Assembly (NCBI GenBank): GCA_020725315.1
Contig: DYFG01000002.1
Location: forward strand, 32,862-59,529
DNA from: Nitrosotalea sp.
Lineage (GTDB): Archaea; Halobacteriota; Syntropharchaeia; Alkanophagales; Methanospirareceae
DNA length: 26,668 nucleotides
Direction: 5' to 3'
Notes under the pieces: model-generated
The model's database searches: none
The model's input: the letters and a program-made list of their open reading frames with translations, nothing else
Told to the model about the DNA's origin: nothing
Position numbers and translations under genes: made by a program
Shown: positions 26,662-26,668 of the stretch, one piece after another
Numbering within the stretch: position 1 is the stretch's first letter
Layout of the letters: each line of letters begins with the position of its first letter

Positions 26662-26668
26662 TTCTTAT

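Overview
The window looks like a chromosomal segment of a euryarchaeon, most likely a methanogen-related or ANME-1-like lineage. The domain call is firm: it rests on archaeal DnaG, PriS, GINS, aIF2-alpha, Nop10, S27e, L44e and EF-1 alpha, TATA-type promoters, tRNAs without encoded CCA, and bulge-helix-bulge style rRNA processing stems. The lineage is inference from gene content. Most of the window is housekeeping DNA.

Layout. (1) 1-2840: a class III ribonucleotide reductase (nrdD) preceded by and overlapping a small CPNC redoxin gene whose 3' end runs through a GC-rich palindromic repeat. (2) 2841-8230, minus strand: 16S rRNA - tRNA-Ala(TGC) - 23S rRNA, then a short one-TM protein gene and tRNA-Cys(GCA). 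No 5S gene is seen. (3) 8245-11632: NAD(P)-malic enzyme, class I fumarase beta subunit and argJ; the last two converge on a shared TTAA. (4) 11766-14658: accessory patch with tRNA-Val(CAC), a decayed IS1-family element with inverted repeats and a perfect 8-bp target duplication, and a translationally coupled pair of paralogous multi-HTH proteins (DUF1670-like) with a palindromic operator candidate. (5) 14854-21906: dnaG, then a long minus-strand information-processing operon, gpmI - priS - GINS - L44e - S27e - aIF2-alpha - nop10 - PAC2. (6) 22066-26661: ADP-ribosylglycohydrolase plus ArsR-like regulator, a DUF89 protein, EF-1 alpha, ribosomal protein S10 and a small coiled-coil protein.

How the genes work together. 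Regions 2, 5 and 6 carry ribosome, translation-initiation/elongation and replication functions: DnaG-like protein, primase small subunit and the GINS helicase accessory. Malic enzyme and fumarase sit around C4-acid metabolism and ArgJ in arginine synthesis. NrdD and its redoxin would supply dNTPs anaerobically.

The most unusual observations are: a family of A/T-rich pyrimidine/purine palindromes placed flush against the 5' ends of four unrelated genes, two of them with an identical continuation up to the ATG; a GC-rich repeat converted into protein sequence; the DUF1670-like pair with its operator and a third, IS-truncated ORF; and a 6-bp duplication exactly at the ArgJ self-cleavage site.
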